A DNA stretch of 64,000 bases from Arcticibacter pallidicorallinus (GCF_003002875.1 NZ_PVTH01000001.1:496001-560000), one strand, 5' to 3'. Shown: positions 17,148 to 26,345, counted from the first letter of the stretch. The notes: generated from the letters alone by a model not told the origin. A program made the numbers and translations.

Positions 17148-18062
17148 TTAAGGTATTTGAAGGTCTATAATTCCGGATACGTCGGTCGAAACCTCGCCGA
17201 CCTGTCGTCCTTCGGTGGTATCATCTCCGGTACTTCCAGCGCTGTTTTGAGCGGTCATAACGCGCACGAAGTCGATATGCTGAAGATCCACTTTGTTGCC
17301 GCTCTTGTCCACCGCCCAGGAAATATCAAACGTGTTATATCCGCGCCCATATTCATATCGGAGCTGTATGAACTCTTCAGAACCGCTGTCTGCATAGCCC
17401 CAGGCAAACGAAGGATTCGTATTGAGTCCCTCCGAACGCGGTGCAGGAGGGAGGAGCGTTCCGCTGAAACTTATAGAATCCTGTTCTTTAAACCAAAGCG
17501 GATAGTACTCCTGACTATGAAAGATATTCCGCAGCACCTTTCCCCGTTTTCCCTGGTTATCTTCCCAGAGAACGTCATCGGTGCTATTTCGGGGATTGTA
17601 ATAGGTGATGCGGTAATTTTTAACGGTCGCGGGATTAAGATGCTCGCTTCCCGCCAGCTCATACCACTCCCCATCGTCGGCAAGGCCATTGCCGTTCTTA
17701 TCCTGCATAACGGAAACAATGCCGGGCTCTGACCATTCGGTTCCAACTCCGGTGTTCGGGTTTCCATATATGCCGATGTCTGCGCCCTCTCCATTCTGTA
17801 TCGTATGGTCGAACGCCACCACTACATAACCACCAAAGGCGCCGAGCGACAGCAGAGATGAGGTTCCGCCCACTAAGGTCTCTGCTGCTTCCGGAGTGCC
17901 GGTGTTCTTTTCGTTGATGAACTGTCCCGGTGCTGGCCGGTACTCCAGTACTCTGCTCACATACTTGCTGATAACAGCAGAGTCTTCGCTTTTTTTGCAC
18001 GAACCAACTGCCATCGCGGCCGCTATCAAAAATGCTAGATATCTTGAATTGATCATGTTCAT
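17148..18062 (-). CDS. Cell-surface lipoprotein of the cobalamin operon, function unassigned
   Basis: The chosen start (ATG 18060-18062) overlaps the TGA of the preceding gene as TGATG and gives a 304-residue protein. A second in-frame ATG six bases later is equally possible. The N-terminus is a lipoprotein signal with lipobox VGSC, followed by a mainly beta-rich secreted domain. A calcium-loop-like segment, DKNGNGLADDGEWYEL, falls near the middle, and the C-terminal part reads VDLQHIDFVRVMTAQN. Similar proteins sit in cobalamin-uptake loci of Bacteroidota, but I know no assigned activity. Translational coupling to the propeller lipoprotein suggests they form one surface complex. Confidence 0.72.
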   Translation of the reverse strand: MNMINSRYLAFLIAAAMAVGSCKKSEDSAVISKYVSRVLEYRPAPGQFINEKNTGTPEAAETLVGGTSSLLSLGAFGGYVVVAFDHTIQNGEGADIGIYGNPNTGVGTEWSEPGIVSVMQDKNGNGLADDGEWYELAGSEHLNPATVKNYRITYYNPRNSTDDVLWEDNQGKRGKVLRNIFHSQEYYPLWFKEQDSISFSGTLLPPAPRSEGLNTNPSFAWGYADSGSEEFIQLRYEYGRGYNTFDISWAVDKSGNKVDLQHIDFVRVMTAQNSAGSTGDDTTEGRQVGEVSTDVSGIIDLQIP

Positions 18063-19186
18063 CAGTTGTTTGGTATAAAGGCCAGGTGAGCAGGGATGTC
18101 GCCGGTTACCACCGACCATTTTTTTATGCCGTTTTTGTCGAAACAATAGAGGGTACCCGGACTGAGGTAATCCTTTGCATCAGTAACATATATATCCTTC
18201 GTTTCCGGATCTACTGCTATACCGAAGGGTTTAGTAATAATTTTATCCGTTCCGTCTTTAATGAAGTTACCCTCGATTACTGTCTCGTCGCGGACGTTGA
18301 TCAGCGAGTAATTCACTGTGTTACGCTGGCTGGCGTAGTCCCATTCCAGGCTGTAGACATAGGCCAGGTCATCATCTATCCAGATATTGCTAGTTGAAAT
18401 ATCGAAAACCTTTTTTACCTGTTCTGTGCGTGTATTGATGACGGAGAGTTTGGAAGGAGTGCCGTAATAGTCGCCCCTGGAGCTCACATAGATGTCGCCA
18501 TACTTATCGGCACGTACACGGTGCAGGTTTTCCGCCACGTCGATCCGCTTGAGTTCCTGAAAGCTGTCGAGATCAATTACCGAAACGCTTCTTTCATAAT
18601 TGGTGGGGTCATAGCCGCCCGAGTTTGCTACGTAGAGTTTTCTTCCTACAATGGCCATTTCTTCAGGTTGTCTGCCCACTTTGGTGCTTGCCTCAATACG
18701 CAGGCTTGCCGTATCGATCCGTACCACCGACCCTTCCGCTTTATTACTGTTGCCGGGAGTGCCTTCGTAAGAACTTACATAAGCTTTACCCGCATCAAAC
18801 GTGATATACCGGCAGTTCTGAATGTCGATCTTGTTTATTCTCCTGGCGGTGCGCAGGTCGAGCACTTCCACCTTGTTCGAGATGTTTACCACCACATACA
18901 ATTTAGAGCCGTAGACTTTGATGTCATTTCCAACATCTCCCAGTCCCCTGATCACCTCCGGGTTGGTCGCTTCGAAGATGTTCCGCCGATAGGTTCCAGA
19001 AGAGGCTTCGAATTTATCAAGAGAGGCTTTGTTCATGTTCATGTTCCCCTCGTTTAGCAGGAAAAAGCTCCTTGCTTTGGATGGACCCGTGACCTGTTCG
19101 GTTTCTTCGGGCACCACGGCTGCATCCTTCCGGCAGGCTGCCAGAACAAGCAGTAAAAAGCTTAAGCTATAGAGTATTCTTTTCAT
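18062..19186 (-). CDS. BtuG-like beta-propeller lipoprotein of the cobalamin operon
   Basis: The 374-residue protein has a lipoprotein signal with lipobox LAAC and a propeller built from repeats such as RYITFDAGKAYVSSY, PEEMAIVGRKLYVANS, LHRVRADKYGDIYVSS and PFGIAVDPETKDIYVTD. It begins one base after the stop of the TonB-dependent receptor, so it is tightly coupled to it. Receptor plus surface propeller behind a cobalamin riboswitch is the BtuB-BtuG arrangement of gut Bacteroides, in which BtuG grips cobalamin at the surface and hands it to BtuB. I infer the same job here. Confidence 0.82.
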   Translation of the reverse strand: MKRILYSLSFLLLVLAACRKDAAVVPEETEQVTGPSKARSFFLLNEGNMNMNKASLDKFEASSGTYRRNIFEATNPEVIRGLGDVGNDIKVYGSKLYVVVNISNKVEVLDLRTARRINKIDIQNCRYITFDAGKAYVSSYEGTPGNSNKAEGSVVRIDTASLRIEASTKVGRQPEEMAIVGRKLYVANSGGYDPTNYERSVSVIDLDSFQELKRIDVAENLHRVRADKYGDIYVSSRGDYYGTPSKLSVINTRTEQVKKVFDISTSNIWIDDDLAYVYSLEWDYASQRNTVNYSLINVRDETVIEGNFIKDGTDKIITKPFGIAVDPETKDIYVTDAKDYLSPGTLYCFDKNGIKKWSVVTGDIPAHLAFIPNN

Positions 19187-19187
19187 T

Positions 19188-21239
19188 TCAGATGTTGGTG
19201 CTAAGGGTAAATCTGAATGAACGTCCCGGCATCGGGAAGTTCAGCACAATGTCGCGATATTGGTTGAAGATGTTATTCAACTCACCGCTGAGTTTGTATT
19301 GGTGACCGGAGATTTTAACCGTCTGTATAAGCGATACGTCATGGGTGTACCAGGGCTGAATGTAGTTAGCAGGGATGTTCGTTTTCTGACTGTAGCGCTC
19401 GCCACAATAGGCGTAGCTGTAATTCAGCGACAGATCTTTATAGTCGGCCCCCAATGTTAGCGAACCGCTATGCACCGGGGTATAAGGAATCTGATGATTG
19501 AAGTTGGCGGCCCCGGGCGTTACGTCAATGGCTTTCTGGTAGGTATAGTTTAAACCGATTTGAAGTATGACCTCTGAGGAAGCTTGCAACTGAGACCGAA
19601 AAGTGCTTTCAATCCCCCGGATATCTACTTCGCCGAGATTGGTCATGGTCCAGCGGAAGAGGTTCTCAGCGGGTATCGCCACAATCTTGTCTTTTACTTT
19701 ATTATAGTAAGCATTTGCCTGGAAAGACAGGCTTTTCCAAACGCTGCCGTTCAAGTTCTTGTTGAATGAAGCTCCCAGGTTATGTTGTGCAACTTGTTCC
19801 GGTTGGAGCGCGGTGTTGCCAATCATACTATAATAAAGATCATTGAAGGTTGGCATCCTGAAGGTCTCCTTATAAAAGGCGTTAACAAGCAGCGGATGTC
19901 TGCTGAAGGGCTGCCAGGAGGCGCTTACCGCAGGGGTGTATTTATGGAAGTTGCTGGCTGACTGATACGTTTTCACTTTTTCCGACACATAGGTTCCCAA
20001 TAAACTTGCCTGAAGATGGAATGTTTTGAAATCTAAAGAAGATGCTGCGGCAACTAAGCCGCTGTTGCGGGTAGGGTAGGCGAAGAAGTCAAGATCAGCG
20101 TCCAGCTTATTGCTTATCCAGTCGCCCGAGAGCCCCACTGTCCAGAATGGTTTGATATGATATTTATTCGCGAGGGAGATGTACAGCTCCTTTTGCCGGT
20201 AATGGTTGTCGAGCGGCCCTTCCTGACGGTAATAATCCGGGTCAAGGTAGCGGGTGTAGTCATACGCATATTTGGCGTTAGCCATAGTCTGCAGCCTACG
20301 CCCGACAGGCGATTTCCAGGATGCCTGTACAAAGCTGTTCCTGTCCCATAGCCGCTCATCCGACTCGAAGTTATTGCTTACGATGGCCCGGGGCAGTCCG
20401 CGTGCCGACCGGTAGTGGTAGCTCTTTATTGTCCATTGGCTGCTGTCGCGCATCGTTCCATATAAACCAGCTTCTAATCGCATAGCGTCAATATCCCCGT
20501 TCTGCCGCGAGGCGGTGGTGTCGTACACACCATTGGTGTATCTGAATGGATAGTCACCATCCGACTTCTGCCATTCAGTGCTCAGACTGGCAAAAACGTT
20601 TTTAGAGATCTTTTGCTGCAACAGGCCAGAAGGGTTGATCAGTCCGAACGACCCGGCCTTTAACTTTAGCCCTGCATTCGTTCGGCGACCTTCTCTGAAT
20701 ACAGGCGCCTTCGACTCCAGATACAGGGAGTTCCCTGCTGCAAACGCCCGCGCAGGTTGGAAGATGTCGCTCTTTTGGAAAGTGTATAGATGGATTTCGC
20801 CGATATTATCGAGAGAAAATTTACCCAGGTCGGTCTGGCCGTTCATGGCATTGCCCAGCTGAACTCCGTCATAAAATACCGACGTGTGGTTTGTGCCCAT
20901 GCTTCTTACATCGACAGTCTTGAGGCCGCCCACGCCGCCATAGTCCTTGACCTGTAAACCCGAGAAGAACCGCAGCGCATCGGCAACGTTCAGACTGTTG
21001 AGGCGCTCCAGCTGTGTGCCTTTAAGGCTTTGGTGTGGTACCGGAGACTTTACGGGGGGTAGTAGATGACTTGCGTTTATTTGTACCTGGTGGAGGGTAT
21101 CGGTATGCAGCAATGCGGGTGCCGGCGAGCTTTTATCCTGACCATAGCAGTATCCTGAACCGGCCAATAAGACCAGCAAAGAAAGCAGGTAGTTAATAAA
21201 AGACTTTTGCGGAGCTTTTCCGGCTATTCCTGTCGCCAT
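19188..21239 (-). CDS. btuB: BtuB-like TonB-dependent cobalamin receptor
   Basis: The 683-residue outer-membrane protein has a signal segment (LLSLLVLLAGSGYCYGQ, about 18-34). A plug domain follows with SLNVADALRFFSGLQVKDYG and RSMGTNHTSVFYDGVQ, then a 22-strand-type barrel with many aromatic-ended strands and a C-terminus ending in RFTLSTNI. It imports corrinoids with energy from TonB. Assignment to cobalamin rests on the upstream riboswitch, as the barrel itself does not show substrate. The leader between riboswitch and start codon is about 100 bases. It heads a four-gene operon of receptor and lipoproteins. Confidence 0.9.
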   Translation of the reverse strand: MATGIAGKAPQKSFINYLLSLLVLLAGSGYCYGQDKSSPAPALLHTDTLHQVQINASHLLPPVKSPVPHQSLKGTQLERLNSLNVADALRFFSGLQVKDYGGVGGLKTVDVRSMGTNHTSVFYDGVQLGNAMNGQTDLGKFSLDNIGEIHLYTFQKSDIFQPARAFAAGNSLYLESKAPVFREGRRTNAGLKLKAGSFGLINPSGLLQQKISKNVFASLSTEWQKSDGDYPFRYTNGVYDTTASRQNGDIDAMRLEAGLYGTMRDSSQWTIKSYHYRSARGLPRAIVSNNFESDERLWDRNSFVQASWKSPVGRRLQTMANAKYAYDYTRYLDPDYYRQEGPLDNHYRQKELYISLANKYHIKPFWTVGLSGDWISNKLDADLDFFAYPTRNSGLVAAASSLDFKTFHLQASLLGTYVSEKVKTYQSASNFHKYTPAVSASWQPFSRHPLLVNAFYKETFRMPTFNDLYYSMIGNTALQPEQVAQHNLGASFNKNLNGSVWKSLSFQANAYYNKVKDKIVAIPAENLFRWTMTNLGEVDIRGIESTFRSQLQASSEVILQIGLNYTYQKAIDVTPGAANFNHQIPYTPVHSGSLTLGADYKDLSLNYSYAYCGERYSQKTNIPANYIQPWYTHDVSLIQTVKISGHQYKLSGELNNIFNQYRDIVLNFPMPGRSFRFTLSTNI

Positions 21240-21340
21240 TGCATATTGATATTACAATTGAGCACAGAATGAAATATAGCCCGACAGATAGATCTCATTC
21301 CAGCCTCAATCCACGAAAGCTATGAATCATACATGCTTAT

Positions 21341-21481
21341 GGCAGGTCTTCTGACTTGCTCCTCCTTTGCCTGTCTTCCCGTAAGCATGCGTGCTTACAG
21401 TGACATCGTGTGGCATCGGATTAAGGAGCTTACAGCTGCGGGACAGTTCCGGACTCGCACCGGATTCCCTTTTAATCCCCG
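21341..21481 (-). ncRNA. Cobalamin riboswitch
   Basis: Read on the minus strand, the segment contains the conserved pieces of the AdoCbl riboswitch in order: GGGAATCCGGTGCGAGTCCG, then ACTGTCCCGCAGCTGTAAG, a peripheral hairpin with arms GTAAGCA and TGCTTAC (21381-21398 on the plus strand), and the B12 box GCAAGTCAGAAGACCTGCC. It lies in the leader of the btuB-like operon. By analogy with known members it should shut expression when cobalamin is abundant. The exact ends are approximate. Confidence 0.95.
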
Positions 21482-21507
21482 TCGTGAGACAGAGAACCAA
21501 AGCGCAG

Positions 21508-21538
21508 CAAATGTAAGTCTTTAGGTTGTCAAATGCAA
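21508..21538 (-). promoter_or_regulatory. Promoter of the cobalamin-uptake operon
   Basis: The minus strand carries TACATTTG (21508-21515), an exact -7 match. A TTG triplet (21536-21538) lies 20 bases upstream of it, within the spacing of Bacteroidota promoters. Transcription would start about 20 bases before the riboswitch. Confidence 0.55.
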
Positions 21539-21548
21539 TATTGGGATA

Positions 21549-21848
21549 TCAGCTGATGTAATCGCGATCCTCGTCGCTCAACTTTGACTTGTAGGTGTTG
21601 ACAGGGGTATTTTGAGGATCTTCTTCGGGATAGATGTCTTCTTCTTCATCTATAAGTACCTTCTTTTTTCGCGGACGCATTATCAGCGCACCGACGATGA
21701 AGCCAAGCACAAATACAACGGCGAGAATAATAAGCTTTGATATCCTCGTCGTGCCGAATAGCCACATATCTATTTCTTCCGTATTGTTCATCAGAACAAT
21801 GGTCACCAGAACGGTGATCAGAATGATGAAGAAGGTTTTGATTCTCAT
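21549..21848 (-). CDS. Small membrane protein, LapA-like
   Basis: The 99-residue protein has two hydrophobic helices (residues 3-20 and about 37-57) separated by a short polar loop. A basic patch RPRKKK (58-63) and an acidic, Pro/Ser-rich cytoplasmic tail follow. This layout resembles the LapA/DUF1049 family, which works with LapB in LPS assembly control in proteobacteria, but similarity is only in architecture. It follows the large barrel protein gene by 2 bases on the same strand, so the two are probably co-expressed and may both concern the envelope. Confidence 0.65.
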   Translation of the reverse strand: MRIKTFFIILITVLVTIVLMNNTEEIDMWLFGTTRISKLIILAVVFVLGFIVGALIMRPRKKKVLIDEEEDIYPEEDPQNTPVNTYKSKLSDEDRDYIS

Positions 21849-21850
21849 AA

Positions 21851-24718
21851 TTAGAAGCTATAAGTTGCAATCGTTTCGAAGATCGGCTTCCGACCCGGTC
21901 TATCATTTAAAAATACGACTTTTCCGCCAATATCAAAGTTAGGAAGATAAAAACGGAGCAGGTTCATGTCGCCACGTAGCTCAGCGCCAAAGGAGCGTGG
22001 CGAAAATCTGTTGTTATGTCCCACGTTTTCGAAATCGGCGAAGAGTCCCACCTTGATTCGTTTGATATAAGCCAGCGGGCCCATTTCCAGGTCGGGATAG
22101 AAGAGCGGGAAGCGGTAGTTAAAAAACAGGGTGTTGTATGTGTTGCCTATTGGTGTCAGAAAGCTATAGCCGGCCACTCGTGGTACATCGACCGCATTCT
22201 GGTAGTTGCCGTCTCCTTCCTGGAAGTTGAAGCTGGCGGCGAAAGAATGGTTGCGCATGAGTCCGGGGAAGTACAGGGTGCTCCTGAAAACAAAGAGCTG
22301 TCCCTCTACTCTTGGCTCGAAAGGGAAGTGACGGTAGGTTAATGTGATGTTCTGACCCCAGCGCGGAACGAGGTCGCGGGCGCTTCGCCTGCTGTTATGC
22401 GAGGCCGACAATTGGTAGTGCATTGGGAAGTCCAGTCTCGTGACGAGCGAAGGCATGCGGTTCTCGATGTCGTATCGGTTGGTGAGGCTGGTGCCCGTCT
22501 TGAAGGTTAGACCGTAAGTATGGTTGAATCTATTGAATGTTAGAGGTACGCTCAGCTCCGCCTTGATCTCATTCTCCCGCCAGGTTACGGGGGTATAGGT
22601 CGTCACGTTATTACTCGTCGCCCGGCGATAGATCAGTCGAGGTCTGTTGAGGTAATTGACGTTCAGGATCGGGAAGAATCTCTTATAGGCGAAGCCGGCG
22701 TTGTACTCACTTTTTCGGAGGGCATTGTTGTACTGATAGCCCGTGTAAAAGCTCATGGTGTTAAGCAGATTGTCGGACTGAATCTCCAGCCCGATGTTGC
22801 TGTTATCGAAGTAAGGATTGTCTTCCACGATTGGAATCAGACTGTGAAAATTGAAGAGATTATTCCATTCGTTATACTTGGTGGAGGGATAGCTCTTGTG
22901 GATAACATCGTATAATATATTACTGCTTCCTTCCTGTTGATAAGCCGCGTTGCCGTAATCCACAAAATGATTCTTCACCTCTTCCAGAGGAGTGTTTTCT
23001 AGGGAATTCGCATTTAGAGTCGCTATATCGTATCCAAAGGGCGTATACGTGTTGAAGGTCATCTTTTTCGAGATCGTGTCGTAGAAGGGATTAAAAGCGC
23101 CCAATTTTGCGGAGCTTACCTGGAAGATTTTGCGGTCCGCCAGCTGTAGGCGGTAAATATTATCGGTTCCGTTATAATGCGCTTTAAAAAAAATGGATCC
23201 TTCAGCGTACACCGGGCGGAGGATCTCCTGTTTCTGATAGGGTAGGAGAGGGGCAAACTCAGCCAGATCGAGGTCAAGCTCCAGGAGTGTCTTTCCTGAA
23301 TCGCTGACCGCCACGACCACCGCCTTTTTTGCGTCGGGACTATACGACGGCATTTGCAGCATGTCGTTCTTTGGAGACCTGAATCGTCGGAGTTCTTTGC
23401 CGCTTGCGGCGTCAATTTCTGTGAGCGAGATTTCATTAGTATAGGATACTGAAACGGCAATGATTCTGGAGCCGTCAGGCGACAGGGAAGGAGCGAACAG
23501 GCGAGTCTTTTTGGTGATCTGTCTAGCCTTTTTTGAAAGGGTGTCATAGACGTTGATGACGTTGAAAGATCGTTGATGAAACCGGCCGTCGAAGCGGTGT
23601 TCATCCCACACGATTTTACCCCCGCCGTAGCCGAACCAGGGTAGCTCCTGGTGACCTATTTCGAGTACCTTTTTTTCTTTGCCTGAGGCGTTGATCCGGA
23701 CGATTCTGGGGGTGCTCGCCTTGCTCTGTTTTAGTGCCAGGATTTCGCCGCCCGGAAGGGTTTGTGGCATCAGGTAATTTTCAGGAACGCTGTCTCGTCT
23801 CCTGTTGATCGAAGGGTAGTCGCGGGTGTTGGAACGGTCTGCCTGTGCCTGCCAGAGACGGCGCAGTTCGCTAATGGTAGAGTCGTGGAGCTGGCGGGTG
23901 TTCATGCCCGTCAGATTCTTCATGGAGCGGCTCAAATTATATGGCCTGAAGGGTTGTTTAACCATTCGCGAGAACAGCTGTTCCATGATGTCCTCTCCAT
24001 AATCTTTTCTGAGTTTACTGGTCATGAAAAAGCCGAGTTGATAATAACCGGGACTGAAGTCTTTTACCGAGCCGAGGAAGTTCTTTGAGTAGGAGAAGTT
24101 TCGGCCGCTTAGTGTATTGGCGCGTAGTGCTATGCTCCACTCAGGGATCCGGCCTCTGCCTGCATCCGTTAAAGCTGTCTCCGTTACTACGGCATCTCCT
24201 TCGAAGAACCAGGGTGGGAGCGTTATCCCGAAAATAGCGAGGGCAAGTTGTTCGAAGAAGGGGGCGTTCAGTTTACCTGTCAACTTGTCAAACTGTATAA
24301 CGTGTCTCATCTCATGTATAGCCAGACTGTTCAGCCAGCTTTGGAAATCGAAGCTCTGAGAAGGGGTGGTGTAGAACTCTGATCGGCGGGGGGCCAGCTC
24401 AACAAATCCATTGGAGGTGACGCCTTGATTTTGGAGGATGATAGAAATCTTTTTAGGCCTTACCCGGATGCTCTGGCGTTCCTTCTCTATAATAGTTTCC
24501 AGCACTGCGGTGATCTTCTGAGCCTCTTCCGAAAGGGCGGATGGGAAGATTACCTGAAAGTTTGGAGTGTTGATTTGGCGCCATCGGAGGGAGGGAGGGT
24601 TCTGGTCAGAGCTGTAGACTTGGGCAGAAAGCTTATCTGAAAGTAAGGTTGAGCATAAAATAAACAATGTGCTGATAGTAATGCGTATATGTGAGATAAA
24701 ATGTTGGTTTTTTGGCAC
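21851..24718 (-). CDS. Large envelope protein: HExxH peptidase-like domain, propeller and outer-membrane barrel
   Basis: The 955-residue protein has a signal peptide (1-33, ending LSAQ). An N-terminal domain of the gluzincin/peptidase-MA type follows, with HEMRH at 135-139 and a downstream Glu in PPWFFEGDA (Glu173), so the zinc ligands H, H and E are all present. Residues about 300-560 contain TolB/WD40-like repeats (PGGEILALKQSKASTPRIV, LSPDGSRIIAVS, YSPDAKKAVVV). Residues about 600-955 look like an outer-membrane barrel with alternating strands and a terminal TYSF. Related long proteins are annotated only as hypothetical or TolB-like, as far as I know. Whether it is an active protease anchored in the outer membrane is inference. 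Confidence 0.75.
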   Translation of the reverse strand: MPKNQHFISHIRITISTLFILCSTLLSDKLSAQVYSSDQNPPSLRWRQINTPNFQVIFPSALSEEAQKITAVLETIIEKERQSIRVRPKKISIILQNQGVTSNGFVELAPRRSEFYTTPSQSFDFQSWLNSLAIHEMRHVIQFDKLTGKLNAPFFEQLALAIFGITLPPWFFEGDAVVTETALTDAGRGRIPEWSIALRANTLSGRNFSYSKNFLGSVKDFSPGYYQLGFFMTSKLRKDYGEDIMEQLFSRMVKQPFRPYNLSRSMKNLTGMNTRQLHDSTISELRRLWQAQADRSNTRDYPSINRRRDSVPENYLMPQTLPGGEILALKQSKASTPRIVRINASGKEKKVLEIGHQELPWFGYGGGKIVWDEHRFDGRFHQRSFNVINVYDTLSKKARQITKKTRLFAPSLSPDGSRIIAVSVSYTNEISLTEIDAASGKELRRFRSPKNDMLQMPSYSPDAKKAVVVAVSDSGKTLLELDLDLAEFAPLLPYQKQEILRPVYAEGSIFFKAHYNGTDNIYRLQLADRKIFQVSSAKLGAFNPFYDTISKKMTFNTYTPFGYDIATLNANSLENTPLEEVKNHFVDYGNAAYQQEGSSNILYDVIHKSYPSTKYNEWNNLFNFHSLIPIVEDNPYFDNSNIGLEIQSDNLLNTMSFYTGYQYNNALRKSEYNAGFAYKRFFPILNVNYLNRPRLIYRRATSNNVTTYTPVTWRENEIKAELSVPLTFNRFNHTYGLTFKTGTSLTNRYDIENRMPSLVTRLDFPMHYQLSASHNSRRSARDLVPRWGQNITLTYRHFPFEPRVEGQLFVFRSTLYFPGLMRNHSFAASFNFQEGDGNYQNAVDVPRVAGYSFLTPIGNTYNTLFFNYRFPLFYPDLEMGPLAYIKRIKVGLFADFENVGHNNRFSPRSFGAELRGDMNLLRFYLPNFDIGGKVVFLNDRPGRKPIFETIATYSF

Positions 24719-25392
24719 TTGCTAAATATATTAGTTAAAAATACATAGTGGTCAGAATATTACATAAATGAATACATGAAGATGTGGTAAAATTAATGCT
24801 GATTACCATCGGTTTATTCTATTTATACAATCTCTTCTTAATCGGGATAAAAACTGAATTTACGCATTTTTTGTAACAATACGGCCGATTGCTTTTCGAA
24901 TCTCTGTTTGAAAGAGAGGTCTCTCTCCTCCCCCTCTGTCCTGTGTGAGTTTAAGCAGTTTTTGGACGCTCGATCATCACACATACCTTACACTAAGAAG
25001 AGCAAATGCCGTGCCACCCAAGGCGAGGAAGTAGTCCCGATGCCGGGTCTCCGACAGGCTGAGGCAAGAGGCGAGAAACGCAAGAGACCACGTTTGCTGT
25101 CATATCTGTTCCTCTTAAATTCGGCTGCTTTTAGGTGTCTCCGGATCGGCTGGAAGGCTCCTTTTGGATGTGGATATAGTGCTCCCGCTTGCTGAAAGTC
25201 GATGTGTGAATTGTGTCGATATGGCAGTATGTCGTGATGTTGCTAAGGTCAGAAATTTCTGGATGATCTGCTTTCGGGGAGCTGAAGAAGGGGTCAGTAG
25301 TGATCCGAGGTACCGTGGTTGATTACCAAGGCGCTACTGATGTATGTGTTTTTATCCCTGGATATCTTCCATAATAAATGCCCGTAAACTAA
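24719..25392. other. Long intergenic region, possible structured RNA
   Basis: About 670 bases carry no convincing gene. One 95-codon plus-strand frame (24908-25195) has an unnatural composition and no family resemblance. The middle part (about 24900-25160) is more G+C-rich than its flanks and contains complementary segments, for example GGTCTC (25046-25051) with GAGACC (25084-25089), and GAGAGG/CTCTC pairs near 24915. I looked for RNase P, tmRNA and SRP RNA signatures and found none. Confidence 0.35.
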
Positions 25393-25417
25393 AAGGGCCC
25401 GTTTTAAACGGGCCCCT
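25393..25417 (-). terminator. Rho-independent terminator of the tgt-lptG-eamA operon
   Basis: Complementary arms GGGCCCG and CGGGCCC (25395-25401 and 25409-25415), with an A/T loop, lie 20 bases after the eamA stop. On the minus strand they are followed by TTTTAG. Confidence 0.8.
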
Positions 25418-25436
25418 TAGTGTATTTTTTGAATAT

Positions 25437-26345
25437 CTATACCAGCGGTAGAGTCTTCTCGAGCTTTCGCTTTTCAATCTTGTTTCGCAAGTAAGGGTAC
25501 ATGAAGATAGCCCCCATGATCATGGCCGCACCGCCATAGAAGCCTAGCGTCATATGCTCCCTGCTGCCATAGAAAATGAATGCCAGGAGTATGCCGTATA
25601 CGGGTTCCAGATTGGTGATCAGGGCAACCCTGAATGCTGATAATTCACGCATCACAGCTACCCCTGCAACGTAGGCCAGCGAGGTGCAGATCGTTCCCAG
25701 GATCATGAGGTAAACGAAGTCGGAAGTCTGTAATTTCATGCCCGAATCAAAGCCTCCGGTGAGCGACATGTACAGCGAAAGCCATATAAATGCACCAATC
25801 ATTTCATAGAAACTGATGAGGCTCGCAGGGTGCTTTTGCACCTGTTTGGAGTTAATGATGGAGAATAAACTGGCCAGGAAAGCACTGCCTAATCCCAGCG
25901 AAATTCCCAGTGAATACTGGCTCTCAAATTTGAAGATCATCACGATTCCGCAGATGATAAAAACGCCTGTGAAAATTTCCAGCGGAGAGATCTTTTTACG
26001 GCCAATCAGAGGCTCCAGAATAGCGGTAAAAAGAGTCAGCGAAGAGAGGCAAACGAGGCCCACAGAGATGGTTGAACTCTTGATGGACTGAAAGAATAAT
26101 ATCCAGTGTCCGCCTACCAGTGCACCTGTTAAAAACAGTTTCAATAGTGCCTTTCGGGGCAAAGAAAGAGAGGTCTTCGTCACCTTGAAATAGACATACA
26201 AAGTGATGAATGCGATGAGCACCCGGTACCATACCAGAGGTACGCTGGGGATGCTGATAACGGAGCCGAGGATGCCGGTAAAACCCCACACCAATACCGT
26301 TCCGTGAAGGATTAAAAGATTACGATTACGAGAAGAAAATGACAT
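25437..26345 (-). CDS. EamA/DMT family transporter
   Basis: The 302-residue inner-membrane protein has about ten hydrophobic helices in two five-helix EamA repeats. The second repeat begins near residue 150 (LGISLGLGSAFLASLFSIIN). A basic tail (RNKIEKRKLEK) faces the cytoplasm. Family members export amino acids or other small metabolites; the substrate cannot be told from sequence. It is last in the tgt-lptG-eamA operon, starting 4 bases after the preceding stop, and a terminator follows. Confidence 0.88.
   Translation of the reverse strand: MSFSSRNRNLLILHGTVLVWGFTGILGSVISIPSVPLVWYRVLIAFITLYVYFKVTKTSLSLPRKALLKLFLTGALVGGHWILFFQSIKSSTISVGLVCLSSLTLFTAILEPLIGRKKISPLEIFTGVFIICGIVMIFKFESQYSLGISLGLGSAFLASLFSIINSKQVQKHPASLISFYEMIGAFIWLSLYMSLTGGFDSGMKLQTSDFVYLMILGTICTSLAYVAGVAVMRELSAFRVALITNLEPVYGILLAFIFYGSREHMTLGFYGGAAMIMGAIFMYPYLRNKIEKRKLEKTLPLV

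Noticed and set aside
24908-25195. Plus-strand frame of 95 codons in the long intergenic region
   Set aside because: Its composition (many Arg, Cys, Ser) and lack of any motif suggest chance; the DNA looks more like structured RNA or spacer.
24880-25200. RNase P RNA, tmRNA or SRP RNA in the intergenic region
   Set aside because: The conserved GAGGAAAGTCC block, the tmRNA ends and the GGAAGCAGCC-type SRP loop are all missing.
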